Assembly (NCBI GenBank): GCA_003543245.1
Contig: DPJB01000027.1
Location: 35,573-77,368, forward strand
Source of the DNA: Moraxellaceae bacterium
GTDB taxonomy: Bacteria > Pseudomonadota > Gammaproteobacteria > Pseudomonadales > Moraxellaceae
Direction: 5' to 3'
Length of the DNA stretch: 41,796 nucleotides
Shown here: positions 1 through 8,847 of the stretch, in pieces
Numbering within the stretch: position 1 is the stretch's first letter
Layout: every line of letters begins with the position of its first letter
The notes under the pieces: generated by a model
The model's database searches: none
Seen by the model: only the letters and a program-made list of their open reading frames with translations
What the model was told of the DNA's origin: nothing
Program-made: the position numbers and the translations under genes

Positions 1-3000
1 TCGGCCTCGCTGGTGAATATCTCCAGCAGTACCGGGTCAACTTCAAACGCTTCAGGCTCGGCCACTTCAGGGGTAGATGGCTCAACGGCTTCAGCAGCCA
101 GCTCAGGCTCAGCTGACACCGGCAGCTCATCAGCCAGTGCTGTCGCCTCTTCAGCAAGCGAGGCCAGCTCATCCTCAACGGCCAACGACTCAGGCGTATC
201 GTCAAGCTCAAACCCGACGGCAACGTCCTCTGCCGGCATCGACTCGAAAACCGGCACCTCATCCATGTCCGGAGCCGCCATCTCAAGATCAGGCAACTCC
301 CCAAGATCAGGAAACTCTGCAGCCAACTCCACAGTTGGCTCCGCCGACGGTACTGCTGCAACAGGGGCCAGACTGGCTGCCAGTGCATCGAATGCCGCTT
401 CGGCCGCCGCGGTCTCATCCGCCTCGGCTGCCGGGCCGGCATGCGCCTGCTCAGCTGCCTTTGCCACATCCAGCGTCGTCAGGACATCACCGCGGCAAAC
501 GGCATCCGCCGCTGCCATCAGGGGACTTGTGTTGACGCGTGGTGGCTGGCGGCCGGCAAAATCCTCAACCAGACCCGGAATGACGGAGAGACATTCCGAG
601 ATCAGGTTCACCATGACCTGATCGGGGGCCAGAACCTTGTCACGCACCTTGTTCAGCATGCTTTCAAAGGCCCAGGCAAGTTCGCCCACCACCTTCGCAC
701 CCACCATGCGGCCAGAGCCCTTCAGGGTATGGAAGCCGCGACGGAACTCCAGCAGTGAGGCGGTATCCTCAAAATTGGCGGCCCATTTCGGAAAGTATTC
801 GTTGATCGCCTCCATCACTTCTTCGGCTTCTTCCACGAAAATCTCGCGGATTTCCTCATCAAAGTCGTGATCATCCACCGGCATACTGGTCAGCACCGGC
901 GGCACCGGCTTTTTCGGAGGCTCGGCCGCAACAACAGGCTCGACAGTTACCGGTGCGACTTCCGCTACAGCTTCGGCAATTTCCGGTTCCGTTATTTCCG
1001 GTTCCGCTACCAGCTCAGCCTCAGCCTCAATTTCAAGCGGCGTATCAAAGGCAACCTCGGACTCGTCAGCAAAGAAAACATCGTCAGCAGTCGGCTCGTC
1101 TGCTTCCTGCGTCGTATCGGAGTGGAGAACCTCATCCACCGGCAAGTCGGCGAAGGAGGCAGTCTCGTCATCCAGCGCCAGTGACCCGATATCACTGTCA
1201 GATGCCACCGACTCCAGATCAGCAAGACCTGCCGTTTCCTTTGCCAGCCAGTCGTCTACCGAGAGCTCATCAGCGGCAGGTGTCAGGTCTTCATCAACTG
1301 CCACGACAGTTTCAGACTCTGGCAGCAAGACCTCGCTTTCCTGCGTCTCCACCAACAACTCAGATTCAGGCTCGGCAATGGCATCTGCCATTTCCACTTC
1401 GAATGCCGCTTCTTCAGCCGCATTCCACTCGCCAGCATCCATCGATTCCGGCAGCTCTTCCTCATCGAGCGGCTCGACTTCCTCCGTGGCTACTTCAGCC
1501 TCGGCCACCGCCGCCACACCCAGCTTGTCCAGGCCGCGCTCAGCAATTTCCAGTACGCTTTCGCCACCATTGGCATCGTTCGCAATACGCTCAAGGAAAT
1601 ACTCGACCGAGGTAATGACATCGGCCAGCGTATCCATTTCCTGCCACTCGGGGCGATGCTGCTCACCCAGCAGGCGCTCACTGACATAGCGGCCGGCCTT
1701 GTCCAGAATATTGGCCGGACGCTGCAGGCCGAGAATGGACAAGCCGCCACGCACGGTCGAAATCAGGTCGGGAATGGTTTCCAGATGCACGGGATTCCAC
1801 TGCGAAGCGATGTATTCGATAACCGCATCCTTTGCCTTTTCCAGCGCACTGCGGGACTCGCGCAGAACCGCTGTTTGTGCATCGGACAACTGGTCCTGTG
1901 CAGAAAACTCGGAAGCAGCGCTGACGCCAGGCTGGCCCATGGGCTTTTCAGCCACCATGCCCATGAGGGTCGCTTCGACATACAGCAGTGCACCGGCAAT
2001 ATCGAGCAGACGACCATCTTCAGGTGCCTGCCCCGAGCTCGTAATGCCGTCGATGATCTCGATCTGTTCCTGGAGAATGCGGCGTGGCTGACCCAGTCCG
2101 AGTACGGCCACGGTATCCGCGACCTGCTTCAGTATCGGCACCAGCGTGCCCAGATCAGAAAGCTTGCGTTCGCTGCTGCGCACAAAAATATCCAGCGCAT
2201 CCTTGGCGCGTGCCAGCTCCTCGCACAGCGCATCAACCACGGACTTCATCGCCTCGCGATCAGGGCCGCTCATGCGGGCGCGCTCTTCATTCACCAGCGC
2301 ATCGCCCGGCAGTGCATCATCCAGACGATAAAGATCCTTGGCCGCACGCAAGCGCGGCGAGTTGCCATGACTTTTGGCAACATAATAAAGCAGGTTCTTG
2401 AGCAACTCCGTGGGTGTACGCTGGGATGTTTCCTCACCCACCAGACGCAATTGCCGATCCACCTGACCCAGCAACATCTTGACCGATGTTCCCAGATCAA
2501 TTGTCTTTTCTGTCAGCCCTTCAACAATTGCACTGCTGACCAGCCATAGCTCACGTATCGGCGCTGCACCGGCCAGCTTCTCCAGACGTGCAAACACTTG
2601 CGCCATGTAGCCCAGATTGGTTGGCACATTTTCACTACGGATGAGCCCCAGCAAGGCCACCTGATACATTTGCCTGATTTTTTTCAGCAGGGCAGGATCA
2701 ATCGTCGCAGGTGCCACCTGGATGGGTGCACGCTCACCAGCCGTCAGATCCGGCGTGAACAGGGCAGTCTCGGACATCAGCGACTCGCCGCGCGCTGCGC
2801 GCAAGTCATTGAGCAGTGGCAGCAGGACAACCGGCAGGTCACGACGCGACGCCTTCACCCGCTCCAGATAGGGAGGCAACTGCAGGATGGCGCGCATGAG
2901 GACCTCCTGCCCGTCAGCAACGCGCGACACCTGATTATTGATCAGGGCCAGGCAGAGCTTTTCCATCTCTTCGGCCAGCAGGGCGGCGCCATAAAACTCC

Positions 3001-3173
3001 ACCATCTGCAATGTGCCATGCACCTGGTGCAGGTAGGCGAGACAGAAACGCATGCGCGTCCCGTCTTCAGGGTTCTCCACAAACGCTTCCAGCGCCTGCC
3101 GCGCCTGCTTCAGCGTTTCCTCGATTTCACCCTTGACCCAGTCCAGAGCCAGAAAGCTGTGATTGTCACCCAT
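1..3173 (-). CDS. chpA: ChpA, chemotaxis hybrid histidine kinase of the type IV pilus Pil-Chp system (N-terminal part, cut by left edge)
   Basis: The minus-strand frame stays open from the ATG at 3173 to base 1, giving about 1,057 residues with no stop, so the C-terminal half is outside the window. Seen: a helical Hpt-like module near the N-terminus (LHQVHGTLQM, His about 49/52) and a textbook phosphotransfer motif FHTLKGSGRMVG with His815. Long Ala/Glu/Val-rich acidic linkers flank the second Hpt, at about residues 500-790 and 880-1057. Family knowledge: ChpA proteins carry several Hpt domains followed by a CheA core and a receiver, and phosphorylate PilG and PilH to control pilus extension and retraction. 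The start at 3173 is preferred over the ATG at 3179 because GAGG lies 8 bases upstream of it. It is last in the pilG-H-I-J-K-chpA run. The CheA catalytic core and receiver are expected beyond the left edge but not seen. Confidence 0.9.
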   Translation of the reverse strand, partial: MGDNHSFLALDWVKGEIEETLKQARQALEAFVENPEDGTRMRFCLAYLHQVHGTLQMVEFYGAALLAEEMEKLCLALINNQVSRVADGQEVLMRAILQLPPYLERVKASRRDLPVVLLPLLNDLRAARGESLMSETALFTPDLTAGERAPIQVAPATIDPALLKKIRQMYQVALLGLIRSENVPTNLGYMAQVFARLEKLAGAAPIRELWLVSSAIVEGLTEKTIDLGTSVKMLLGQVDRQLRLVGEETSQRTPTELLKNLLYYVAKSHGNSPRLRAAKDLYRLDDALPGDALVNEERARMSGPDREAMKSVVDALCEELARAKDALDIFVRSSERKLSDLGTLVPILKQVADTVAVLGLGQPRRILQEQIEIIDGITSSGQAPEDGRLLDIAGALLYVEATLMGMVAEKPMGQPGVSAASEFSAQDQLSDAQTAVLRESRSALEKAKDAVIEYIASQWNPVHLETIPDLISTVRGGLSILGLQRPANILDKAGRYVSERLLGEQHRPEWQEMDTLADVITSVEYFLERIANDANGGESVLEIAERGLDKLGVAAVAEAEVATEEVEPLDEEELPESMDAGEWNAAEEAAFEVEMADAIAEPESELLVETQESEVLLPESETVVAVDEDLTPAADELSVDDWLAKETAGLADLESVASDSDIGSLALDDETASFADLPVDEVLHSDTTQEADEPTADDVFFADESEVAFDTPLEIEAEAELVAEPEITEPEIAEAVAEVAPVTVEPVVAAEPPKKPVPPVLTSMPVDDHDFDEEIREIFVEEAEEVMEAINEYFPKWAANFEDTASLLEFRRGFHTLKGSGRMVGAKVVGELAWAFESMLNKVRDKVLAPDQVMVNLISECLSVIPGLVEDFAGRQPPRVNTSPLMAAADAVCRGDVLTTLDVAKAAEQAHAGPAAEADETAAAEAAFDALAASLAPVAAVPSAEPTVELAAEFPDLGELPDLEMAAPDMDEVPVFESMPAEDVAVGFELDDTPESLAVEDELASLAEEATALADELPVSAEPELAAEAVEPSTPEVAEPEAFEVDPVLLEIFTSEA

Positions 3174-3297
3174 CGTCATGCCCTCAGGGGCCAATGTCAT
3201 TATTGTTAGGCACCCGAAGGTGCTGCATGACAGGCCCGCGACCTGTCCCTACATAATCCGTTCCTGACAGAAACGCCCACCCCCGGGCGACCAGCTG

Positions 3298-4191
3298 TCA
3301 GGCTTTACGACGAAACGCCAGCGTATCCGGGTAGTCCACTCGTGCCAGCGCCGGATGCGCCCAATCCACTGCCTCACCCACCCCCAACACCAGCAGGCCT
3401 CCCGGCGTCAGCCGCGAAGCCAGATTGGCCAGGATGTCGCGCTTGCGAAAGCGGCGGAAATAAATCAGAACGTTCTGACAAAAAATAACGTCCATATCAC
3501 CGATCGGCACCCTGTCCAGCTCCATGATGTTGAGCTGGACAAAGGCAATCCGGCGTTTGAGCTCGCCAGTAACCTGCAGTTCCTTCCGCCCTGCCACCGG
3601 CTGGAAATATTTCTGCTTCCAGGCCGTCGGCACATTATGCAGACGACGCTCACCATAAATACCGGCACGCGCCCTCGCCAGCGTGGGCAAACTGATATCC
3701 GAGGCAGTGACGCCAAAATAAACATCCTGACGCTGCATGTCCGTCAGCTGCGCATCGGTCTGCATGGCCAGTGAATACGGCTCTTCACCTGTTGAGCAAC
3801 CCACACTCCAGAGATTCAGCGTCTTGCGCCGGACATCTTTTGCGAGCACATCAGCCACGTGCGACTTCACCAGCGCAAACGAACTGGAGTGACGAAAAAA
3901 GGAGGTTTCCTGCACCGTAAGACGATCAACCAGGACAGCCCACTCGCGCTCGGCAACCGGGCCAGCCATCAGCTGTTCGTAGTAGGTTTCGTAATCGCTG
4001 ACACCAATCTCGCGCATGCGAATGCCGAGATTGGTCTCAAGAAAGGAACGGCGGGCGGCACCGACAGTCATGCCGGTACGCGCCTCGATCAGCGTCTGCC
4101 ATAACTCGAACTGTTCGTCCGAGATGGGCGTAAGCGACTTGATTCCCCAACGGTCAGTGGCCACGTCAATAATCCCGTTCATGCTCGCCAC
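3298..4191 (-). CDS. pilK: PilK, CheR-type protein-glutamate O-methyltransferase
   Basis: This 297-residue protein has the CheR layout: an N-terminal helical domain (about 25-95) followed by a SAM-binding methyltransferase domain with the signature GCSTGEEPYS at residues 131-140 and a CQNVLIYF segment near residue 240. It should methylate glutamates in the receptor PilJ using S-adenosylmethionine, giving adaptation in the pilus chemosensory pathway. It starts 20 bases after the pilJ stop and is followed by chpA, as in Pseudomonas pil-chp clusters. The start is uncertain: GTG at 4191 or ATG at 4182; neither has a convincing ribosome binding site. No CheB-type methylesterase gene is visible in the window; in Pseudomonas chpB follows chpA, which would lie beyond the left edge. 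Confidence 0.92.
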   Translation of the reverse strand: MASMNGIIDVATDRWGIKSLTPISDEQFELWQTLIEARTGMTVGAARRSFLETNLGIRMREIGVSDYETYYEQLMAGPVAEREWAVLVDRLTVQETSFFRHSSSFALVKSHVADVLAKDVRRKTLNLWSVGCSTGEEPYSLAMQTDAQLTDMQRQDVYFGVTASDISLPTLARARAGIYGERRLHNVPTAWKQKYFQPVAGRKELQVTGELKRRIAFVQLNIMELDRVPIGDMDVIFCQNVLIYFRRFRKRDILANLASRLTPGGLLVLGVGEAVDWAHPALARVDYPDTLAFRRKA

Positions 4192-4211
4192 CAGTTGGCT
4201 CGCGAGCTTGA

Positions 4212-6344
4212 TCAGGCGTGCTCGGGCAGCTTGAAGCCGGCTACCGACTGACGCAGCTCGTTAGCCATTTCCGCGAGATTCCCAATCGAGCGTGCTGTCG
4301 CAATGGTACCGGCAGTAGTCTGAGAGGTGATCTCCTGAATCACGTTCATGGTGTTGGAGATATGGCCTGCCGAAGCAGCCTGCTGACGTGCCGCATTCGA
4401 AATGTTCTGAATGAGGTCAGCAAGGTTTCTAGACACCGACTCGATCTCGCCCAGTGCCACACCGGCGTCCTGCGCCAGACGGGCACCGCGCACCACTTCG
4501 GCCGTGGTCTGTTCCATCGAGATAACCGCTTCGTTGGTATCCGTTTGAATCGTTTTCACCAGCTGCTCGATCTGCTTGGTTGCAGCAGCAGAACGCTCTG
4601 CAAGGCGCTGCACTTCGTCGGCAACCACCGCGAAGCCACGACCGGCTTCACCGGCCATCGACGCCTGGATGGCTGCGTTAAGAGCCAGAATGTTGGTCTG
4701 GTCAGCAATGTCGTTAATCAGGGACACGATGTCACCGATTTCCTGTGACGATTCACCGAGACGTTTAATACGCTTCGATGTTTCCTGAATCTGCTCACGA
4801 ATCGTGTCCATACCGGTGATGGTGTTCTGCACCACCTCGGCGCCCTTGTGGGCGATGGCCACAGAGCGCTCGGCCACTGCGGCCGATTCGGCAGCGTTGG
4901 CAGACACCTGGTCAATCGAGACCGCCATTTCATTCACAGCGGCAGATGCACCGGCAATTTCCTGCGCCTGATGCTCGGACGCTTCGGCAAGATGCATGGC
5001 CGTGGACTGTGTTTCCTGGGCAGCAGCAGACACCTGCACAGCGGTCTGGTTAATGGTGGTTACCAGTCCACGTAGCTGGTCAATGGAGTAGTTGATGGAG
5101 TCGGCGATGGCACCCGTGAAGTCCTCAGTCACCGTTGCCTGTACGGTAAGGTCACCGTCAGCAAGGTCGCCCAGCTCATCAAGAAGACGCAAAATGGCAT
5201 CCTGGTTACGACGGTTTTCCGACTCGATCTGTTCGGCACGCGCCATTTCCGTATTACGTTCTTCTTCGGCACGGATACGGTCCACGTTGGCACGCACACG
5301 CATCAGCTGGACGGCACACACAATACCGACACCAAGGAAGAGAATACCAAGAGCGGTATAAATCGTTGTATTCGCACTTTCTGCAACGTTAGTGGCCAGC
5401 GTAGTGGTTGCGACCAGCATGGCGGTGGAATCACGGAACACACCATCTGCCGCTTCACGCACCTGGAAGAGCTCAGGAGACGTTTCCAGAATCGCATTCG
5501 CAGACTGGTTCACCGAGCTTTCAAAACTGTCAGCAATAGCGGTCAGCGCATCCTGGGCTTCCGGATCGGTCACCTGCTGGATACCCAGCGCAGCGTCACC
5601 CTCCATCATGCCCGACAGGACACGACCGAACTGGGCTGCGTCACGACCAAAGGCATCAGCCGATGTCACGGCATCCGCACCACCCTGCAGCACCTTGTTG
5701 ACGGAGCGCAGGATACGTTCTGCCAGTACCGACTGCTGCTTGGCGACAGCAATCTGCGACGCCGGAGAACCCGACCGCAGCATGCCTTCGACCACGATGT
5801 CATATTCAGCCTGCAGGTCCGGAACCGTTTCGGACAGCGTCTGGGCCAACTCATGCAGATCGGTCACCGCCGACTCGCCATTAAGCACGATGTCGGTATT
5901 TTGCGACACCGGATCCCAGACTTTCTGAAGTGCCTGCATTTCAGGGCGCTTCTCGCTACGCATGTCCTTCAATTCATCCCAGCGTGTCTGGAACTCCTTG
6001 CGCGACAGGCTGAGCTGCTTGAAGGCGGCCTCGTTACCGGCAGACGCCTCGGTCGCGTTATTCGCAATGTTCTGCGACAGCACACGCAACTCGGACGCGT
6101 TCTGAATCATCTGGGTGGCATTGATACCCTTGACGCCCACGATGATGAACATGCCGAAAGCAAAGAAAAAGCCAACACCCAGACCAATCAGCCAGGGACC
6201 GGACTCACCACCAGCCGCAGCACTGCGCCAGAGGTTCTGCCAGTACTCACGCTGCAGGAGGGCGCGGAAATTGTCCTTGGAAAAGACCTGCTTCCACTGA
6301 ATACTCGCGAACTTGTCGCGTACGGCTTGCAGTTTCGGATTCAT
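4212..6344 (-). CDS. pilJ: PilJ, methyl-accepting chemotaxis protein of the type IV pilus system
   Basis: This 710-residue receptor is slightly longer than the roughly 680 residues usual for PilJ. Seen: a cytoplasmic N-terminus, transmembrane helix 1 at about 50-71, a periplasmic helical domain (72-326), transmembrane helix 2 at about 327-347, a HAMP-like linker, and a cytoplasmic methyl-accepting coiled coil. The conserved hairpin tip lies at about 545-585 (DQTNILALNAAIQASMAGEA, then GRGFAVVADEVQRLAERS). By family it senses pilus or surface signals and drives ChpA autophosphorylation through the adaptor PilI. It sits between pilI and pilK in the operon. The periplasmic part fits the PilJ N-terminal sensing module rather than a Cache domain; that is judged by eye only. 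Confidence 0.94.
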   Translation of the reverse strand: MNPKLQAVRDKFASIQWKQVFSKDNFRALLQREYWQNLWRSAAAGGESGPWLIGLGVGFFFAFGMFIIVGVKGINATQMIQNASELRVLSQNIANNATEASAGNEAAFKQLSLSRKEFQTRWDELKDMRSEKRPEMQALQKVWDPVSQNTDIVLNGESAVTDLHELAQTLSETVPDLQAEYDIVVEGMLRSGSPASQIAVAKQQSVLAERILRSVNKVLQGGADAVTSADAFGRDAAQFGRVLSGMMEGDAALGIQQVTDPEAQDALTAIADSFESSVNQSANAILETSPELFQVREAADGVFRDSTAMLVATTTLATNVAESANTTIYTALGILFLGVGIVCAVQLMRVRANVDRIRAEEERNTEMARAEQIESENRRNQDAILRLLDELGDLADGDLTVQATVTEDFTGAIADSINYSIDQLRGLVTTINQTAVQVSAAAQETQSTAMHLAEASEHQAQEIAGASAAVNEMAVSIDQVSANAAESAAVAERSVAIAHKGAEVVQNTITGMDTIREQIQETSKRIKRLGESSQEIGDIVSLINDIADQTNILALNAAIQASMAGEAGRGFAVVADEVQRLAERSAAATKQIEQLVKTIQTDTNEAVISMEQTTAEVVRGARLAQDAGVALGEIESVSRNLADLIQNISNAARQQAASAGHISNTMNVIQEITSQTTAGTIATARSIGNLAEMANELRQSVAGFKLPEHA

Positions 6345-6410
6345 ACCATCTGCCCTCGACGGCCCCCTGTTTATAATTGTACGAAGCGGACCGGAATACC
6401 CGGCCCAGTG

Positions 6411-6944
6411 TCAGGCGGAAGCCTGCAGGAACTGCGGATCTTCAACCAGCCTTGCCAGACTGAAGATCGCCCAATCCTTGTCTTCACGCCGGAAGGCCCC
6501 TTGAACAAAGGGCCGCAACTCTGCATGAACATGCAGGACCTCCGGCGAATAATCTTGTACCGGGAAATGCTGCATCCCCAGAATTTCATCCACCACCAGA
6601 CCGCTGAAAATATCACCCTGGTCAATCACCAGAAGGCGGCGGCGGTGTTCCTGCAAACTTGACGCCCGATTGAAGTAGCCCAGCATGTCCATGATGGGCA
6701 ACAGACGACCGCGCACATTGGCGATTCCCTTCATCCATGGCTTTACACCGGGAACGTGCGTGTAACGTGGTACAGCGAGAACTTCGGAAACCTCGCCCAT
6801 TGCTGCCAGGAAATACTGGCCGTCAAGCGTAAAACCTATACCACTCCAGTACTCGACAGCCTGGCCGTCAGCCGGCAGGCCAAGCGTGCGCTGTTTTGAG
6901 CGCTCGGCAATTTCGAGAAGCTTGATGAATCCCTTGGCGGCCAT
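6411..6944 (-). CDS. pilI: PilI, CheW-like coupling protein
   Basis: This 177-residue protein matches the usual PilI length and has a single CheW-like domain: GIGFTLDGQYFLAAMGEV, then a VPRYTHVPGVKPWMKGIANV segment followed by RGRLLPIMD, which is the typical CheW beta-barrel signature. It should bridge the receptor PilJ and the kinase ChpA. It lies 21 bases downstream of pilH and 66 bases upstream of pilJ, in the same orientation. Nothing is unusual in the sequence. Confidence 0.93.
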   Translation of the reverse strand: MAAKGFIKLLEIAERSKQRTLGLPADGQAVEYWSGIGFTLDGQYFLAAMGEVSEVLAVPRYTHVPGVKPWMKGIANVRGRLLPIMDMLGYFNRASSLQEHRRRLLVIDQGDIFSGLVVDEILGMQHFPVQDYSPEVLHVHAELRPFVQGAFRREDKDWAIFSLARLVEDPQFLQASA

Positions 6945-6965
6945 GTTGCCTGCTTGTCTTTCTGG

Positions 6966-7334
6966 TTATTTGCCGGGAATGAGACCAGCGATGGTCTGCA
7001 TGAGCAGCGCTTCATCAACCGGCTTGGTGAGATAGTCACTTGCACCCTGACGCTTACCCCAGACACGGTCAGTTTCCTGATCCTTGGTGGTAACAATCAC
7101 AATCGGAATGTGTGCCGTATCTTCACCCTTGGACAGCTGACGCGTTGCCTGAAAGCCGTTGAGGCCAGGCATCACCACATCCATCAGCACCAGATCAGGC
7201 AGCTCGGCCCGCGCCGTGGCCACGCCATCGGCACCATTGGTAGCCTCAAGCACCTTGTGCCCGTGCTTTTCCAGGATTTCACGGAACCGGTAGGTTTCCG
7301 TAGGGGAGTCGTCAACAATGAGAATACGCGCCAT
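6966..7334 (-). CDS. pilH: PilH, single-domain response regulator
   Basis: This is a 122-residue stand-alone receiver domain. Seen: an acidic pocket (VDDSPT, residues 7-12), a phospho-acceptor aspartate at about Asp52 in LVLMDVVMPGLNG, a conserved Thr in IVIVTTKDQ and a Lys near the C-terminus (YLTKPVD). There is no output domain. By family it is the second receiver of the Pil-Chp pathway, associated with pilus retraction or acting as a phosphate sink, while PilG favours extension. It is 25 bases downstream of pilG and 21 bases upstream of pilI. It is assigned as PilH rather than PilG by position and by its closer match to PilH (KRQGASDYLTKPVDEALL). Confidence 0.93.
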   Translation of the reverse strand: MARILIVDDSPTETYRFREILEKHGHKVLEATNGADGVATARAELPDLVLMDVVMPGLNGFQATRQLSKGEDTAHIPIVIVTTKDQETDRVWGKRQGASDYLTKPVDEALLMQTIAGLIPGK

Positions 7335-7359
7335 ATCAACCTCGGAAAATCAGTGACAC

Positions 7360-7749
7360 TCAAGCCTTTACGTGGACATGCTGCCGGATGGCACCCAGCA
7401 ATTCTTCCTTGCTGAATGGCTTGGTCAGGTACTCGTCCGAACCCACGATCCGACCCTTCGCCTTGTCAAACAGGCCATCCTTGGAGGACAGCATGATGAC
7501 CGGCGTGGACTTGAAGGCCGAGTTGTTCTTGATCAGCGCACAGGTCTGGTAGCCATCCAGGCGCGGCATCATGATGTCAACAAAGATGATGTCGGGGTTG
7601 GAGTCGGCAATCTTGGCCAGGGCATCAAAGCCGTCAGTGGCTGTGATCACGGTGCAGCCGGCTTTCTGCAGAAGGGTCTCGGCCGTACGACGAATCGTCT
7701 TCGAGTCGTCGATGACCATGACTTTCATACCGTCGAAATTGTCTTCCAT
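7360..7749 (-). CDS. pilG: PilG, single-domain response regulator, first gene of the pil-chp operon
   Basis: This 129-residue receiver has acidic residues in VIDDSKTIRR (about 14-15), a phospho-acceptor Asp58 in IIFVDIMMPRLDG and the conserved SSKDG and YLTKPFSKEEL segments. By family PilG is the output regulator of ChpA that promotes pilus extension and, in Pseudomonas, adenylate cyclase activation. A GAAGG ribosome binding site lies about 9 bases before the ATG. It heads the minus-strand run pilG-pilH-pilI-pilJ-pilK-chpA, so a promoter is expected in the 264 bases upstream (7750-8013), but I could not pick a convincing sigma70 or sigma54 match there. In Pseudomonas gshB precedes pilG; here a permease gene does. 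Confidence 0.93.
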   Translation of the reverse strand: MEDNFDGMKVMVIDDSKTIRRTAETLLQKAGCTVITATDGFDALAKIADSNPDIIFVDIMMPRLDGYQTCALIKNNSAFKSTPVIMLSSKDGLFDKAKGRIVGSDEYLTKPFSKEELLGAIRQHVHVKA

Positions 7750-7979
7750 TGGAACAGCCTTCTTTGCATGTGAGGCTTTGCGGGCCTGTCTGGGCGAATA
7801 ACAAAATCCGTAATTACGCTATCGGGCAGCCCCAAGGGGCAGAAACGACAGATTGCCAACGTTTTAGCACAGTTTTCCATGGCCGGCTACAGAGGCAATG
7901 CGCAAAAAAAGCCACTCCTAATCAAACAGGGACAATGGCTTAGCGCAACTTTCTGACGAGACACTCAAGGTTGCAGACG

Positions 7980-8009
7980 GAAGGGTGCCCAACGCTCGGG
8001 GCACCCTTC
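7980..8009 (-). terminator. Stem-loop just downstream of the TauE/SafE gene (candidate terminator)
   Basis: A perfect 11-base-pair stem (GAAGGGTGCCC with GGGCACCCTTC) surrounds an 8-base loop, 5 bases after the permease stop codon. There is no T-run on either strand, so it may work as a Rho-assisted terminator or as a 3' end protecting hairpin. Confidence 0.5.
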
Positions 8010-8013
8010 CCCG

Positions 8014-8778
8014 CTACCAGCCATGAAGCAATGCATCAGCGATGAGTTTCAGGCCAACGCCAATGGTCAGCACCTCAAAAGCCAGTTTGACCACCCTGTT
8101 CCCCTTCATCAGCGCCCAGTGCGCCCCCAGATAGCCACCCACCAGGGACCCTGCCAGCAGTGGCGGCAACCACTCCCACTTCACTGGCGTCTGCAGCGAC
8201 AGCATTAACGCCCCCAGACCATTCCAGAACAGCCCCACCAGCACCAGCGTATAGGAAACTGCACGGGTGTAATCAAGCCCAAACCAGCGCACCAGCCACA
8301 AGGTGACAAAAAGGCCGGTGCCGGAGGTCAGCGAGCCATTCAGCATACCGATCAGGAAGAGCCCCGCACCGCCCGCCACCAACCCCCGGACATCCCGATG
8401 GCGACGCTCGGCCACCTGACCCAGCGCCGGCCGTCGCCAGGAGTACACCCCCACCCCCAGGGTCAGCACGCCCAGCGCAAGCTCAGCCCAGTTGTCGGGG
8501 ACTGTCAGAATGACCTGTGTACCGGCCAGCACCCCGGGCAGTCCGCAGGCCAGCACAAAGACCGCAAACCGCCAGTTGAACCTCCCGGAGCGCAGGTGGC
8601 GCGCTGTTGCCCCCGCACCAAGGGCAACACTGGCAATCTTGTGTGTTGCCAGCGCCGCCGGGAAGGACAATCCCATCATGAGCAGCACAGGTAACTGCAA
8701 AAGGCCGGCACCACCCCCGGCAAGGGCCGACAGCGTGTTGGCGACAAGAGCGACAAGAAACAAAACCACGACATCCAT
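8014..8778 (-). CDS. TauE/SafE-family membrane permease (sulfite exporter type)
   Basis: The 254-residue protein starts at the ATG at 8778, with GAGG about 10 bases upstream. It is almost entirely hydrophobic, with about eight transmembrane helices in two repeats. Each half begins with a glycine-rich motif typical of TauE/SafE proteins (first half NTLSALAGGGAGLLQLPVLL followed by ATHKIASVALG; second half GMLNGSLTSGTGLFVTLWLV). By family these proteins move anionic sulfur or carbon compounds such as sulfite or sulfoacetate, but many members have no known substrate. Nothing nearby points to sulfur metabolism, so substrate and direction are unknown. A much longer frame runs upstream to 9513, but that part is antisense to the secreted-protein gene and is not real. 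Confidence 0.88.
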   Translation of the reverse strand: MDVVVLFLVALVANTLSALAGGGAGLLQLPVLLMMGLSFPAALATHKIASVALGAGATARHLRSGRFNWRFAVFVLACGLPGVLAGTQVILTVPDNWAELALGVLTLGVGVYSWRRPALGQVAERRHRDVRGLVAGGAGLFLIGMLNGSLTSGTGLFVTLWLVRWFGLDYTRAVSYTLVLVGLFWNGLGALMLSLQTPVKWEWLPPLLAGSLVGGYLGAHWALMKGNRVVKLAFEVLTIGVGLKLIADALLHGW

Positions 8779-8847
8779 CACTGTCCGCCTCTGCCACATA
8801 ACCTTAGAATGATGCCGACCATAGCTGCCCTCCGGAGCCCTTAAAAT

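Noticed and set aside
13..621. Ser/Ala-rich 202-residue open frame on the plus strand
   Set aside because: It is antisense to the Ala/Glu-rich linker of chpA. Its low-complexity content mirrors that linker, and the minus frame carries recognisable Hpt motifs.
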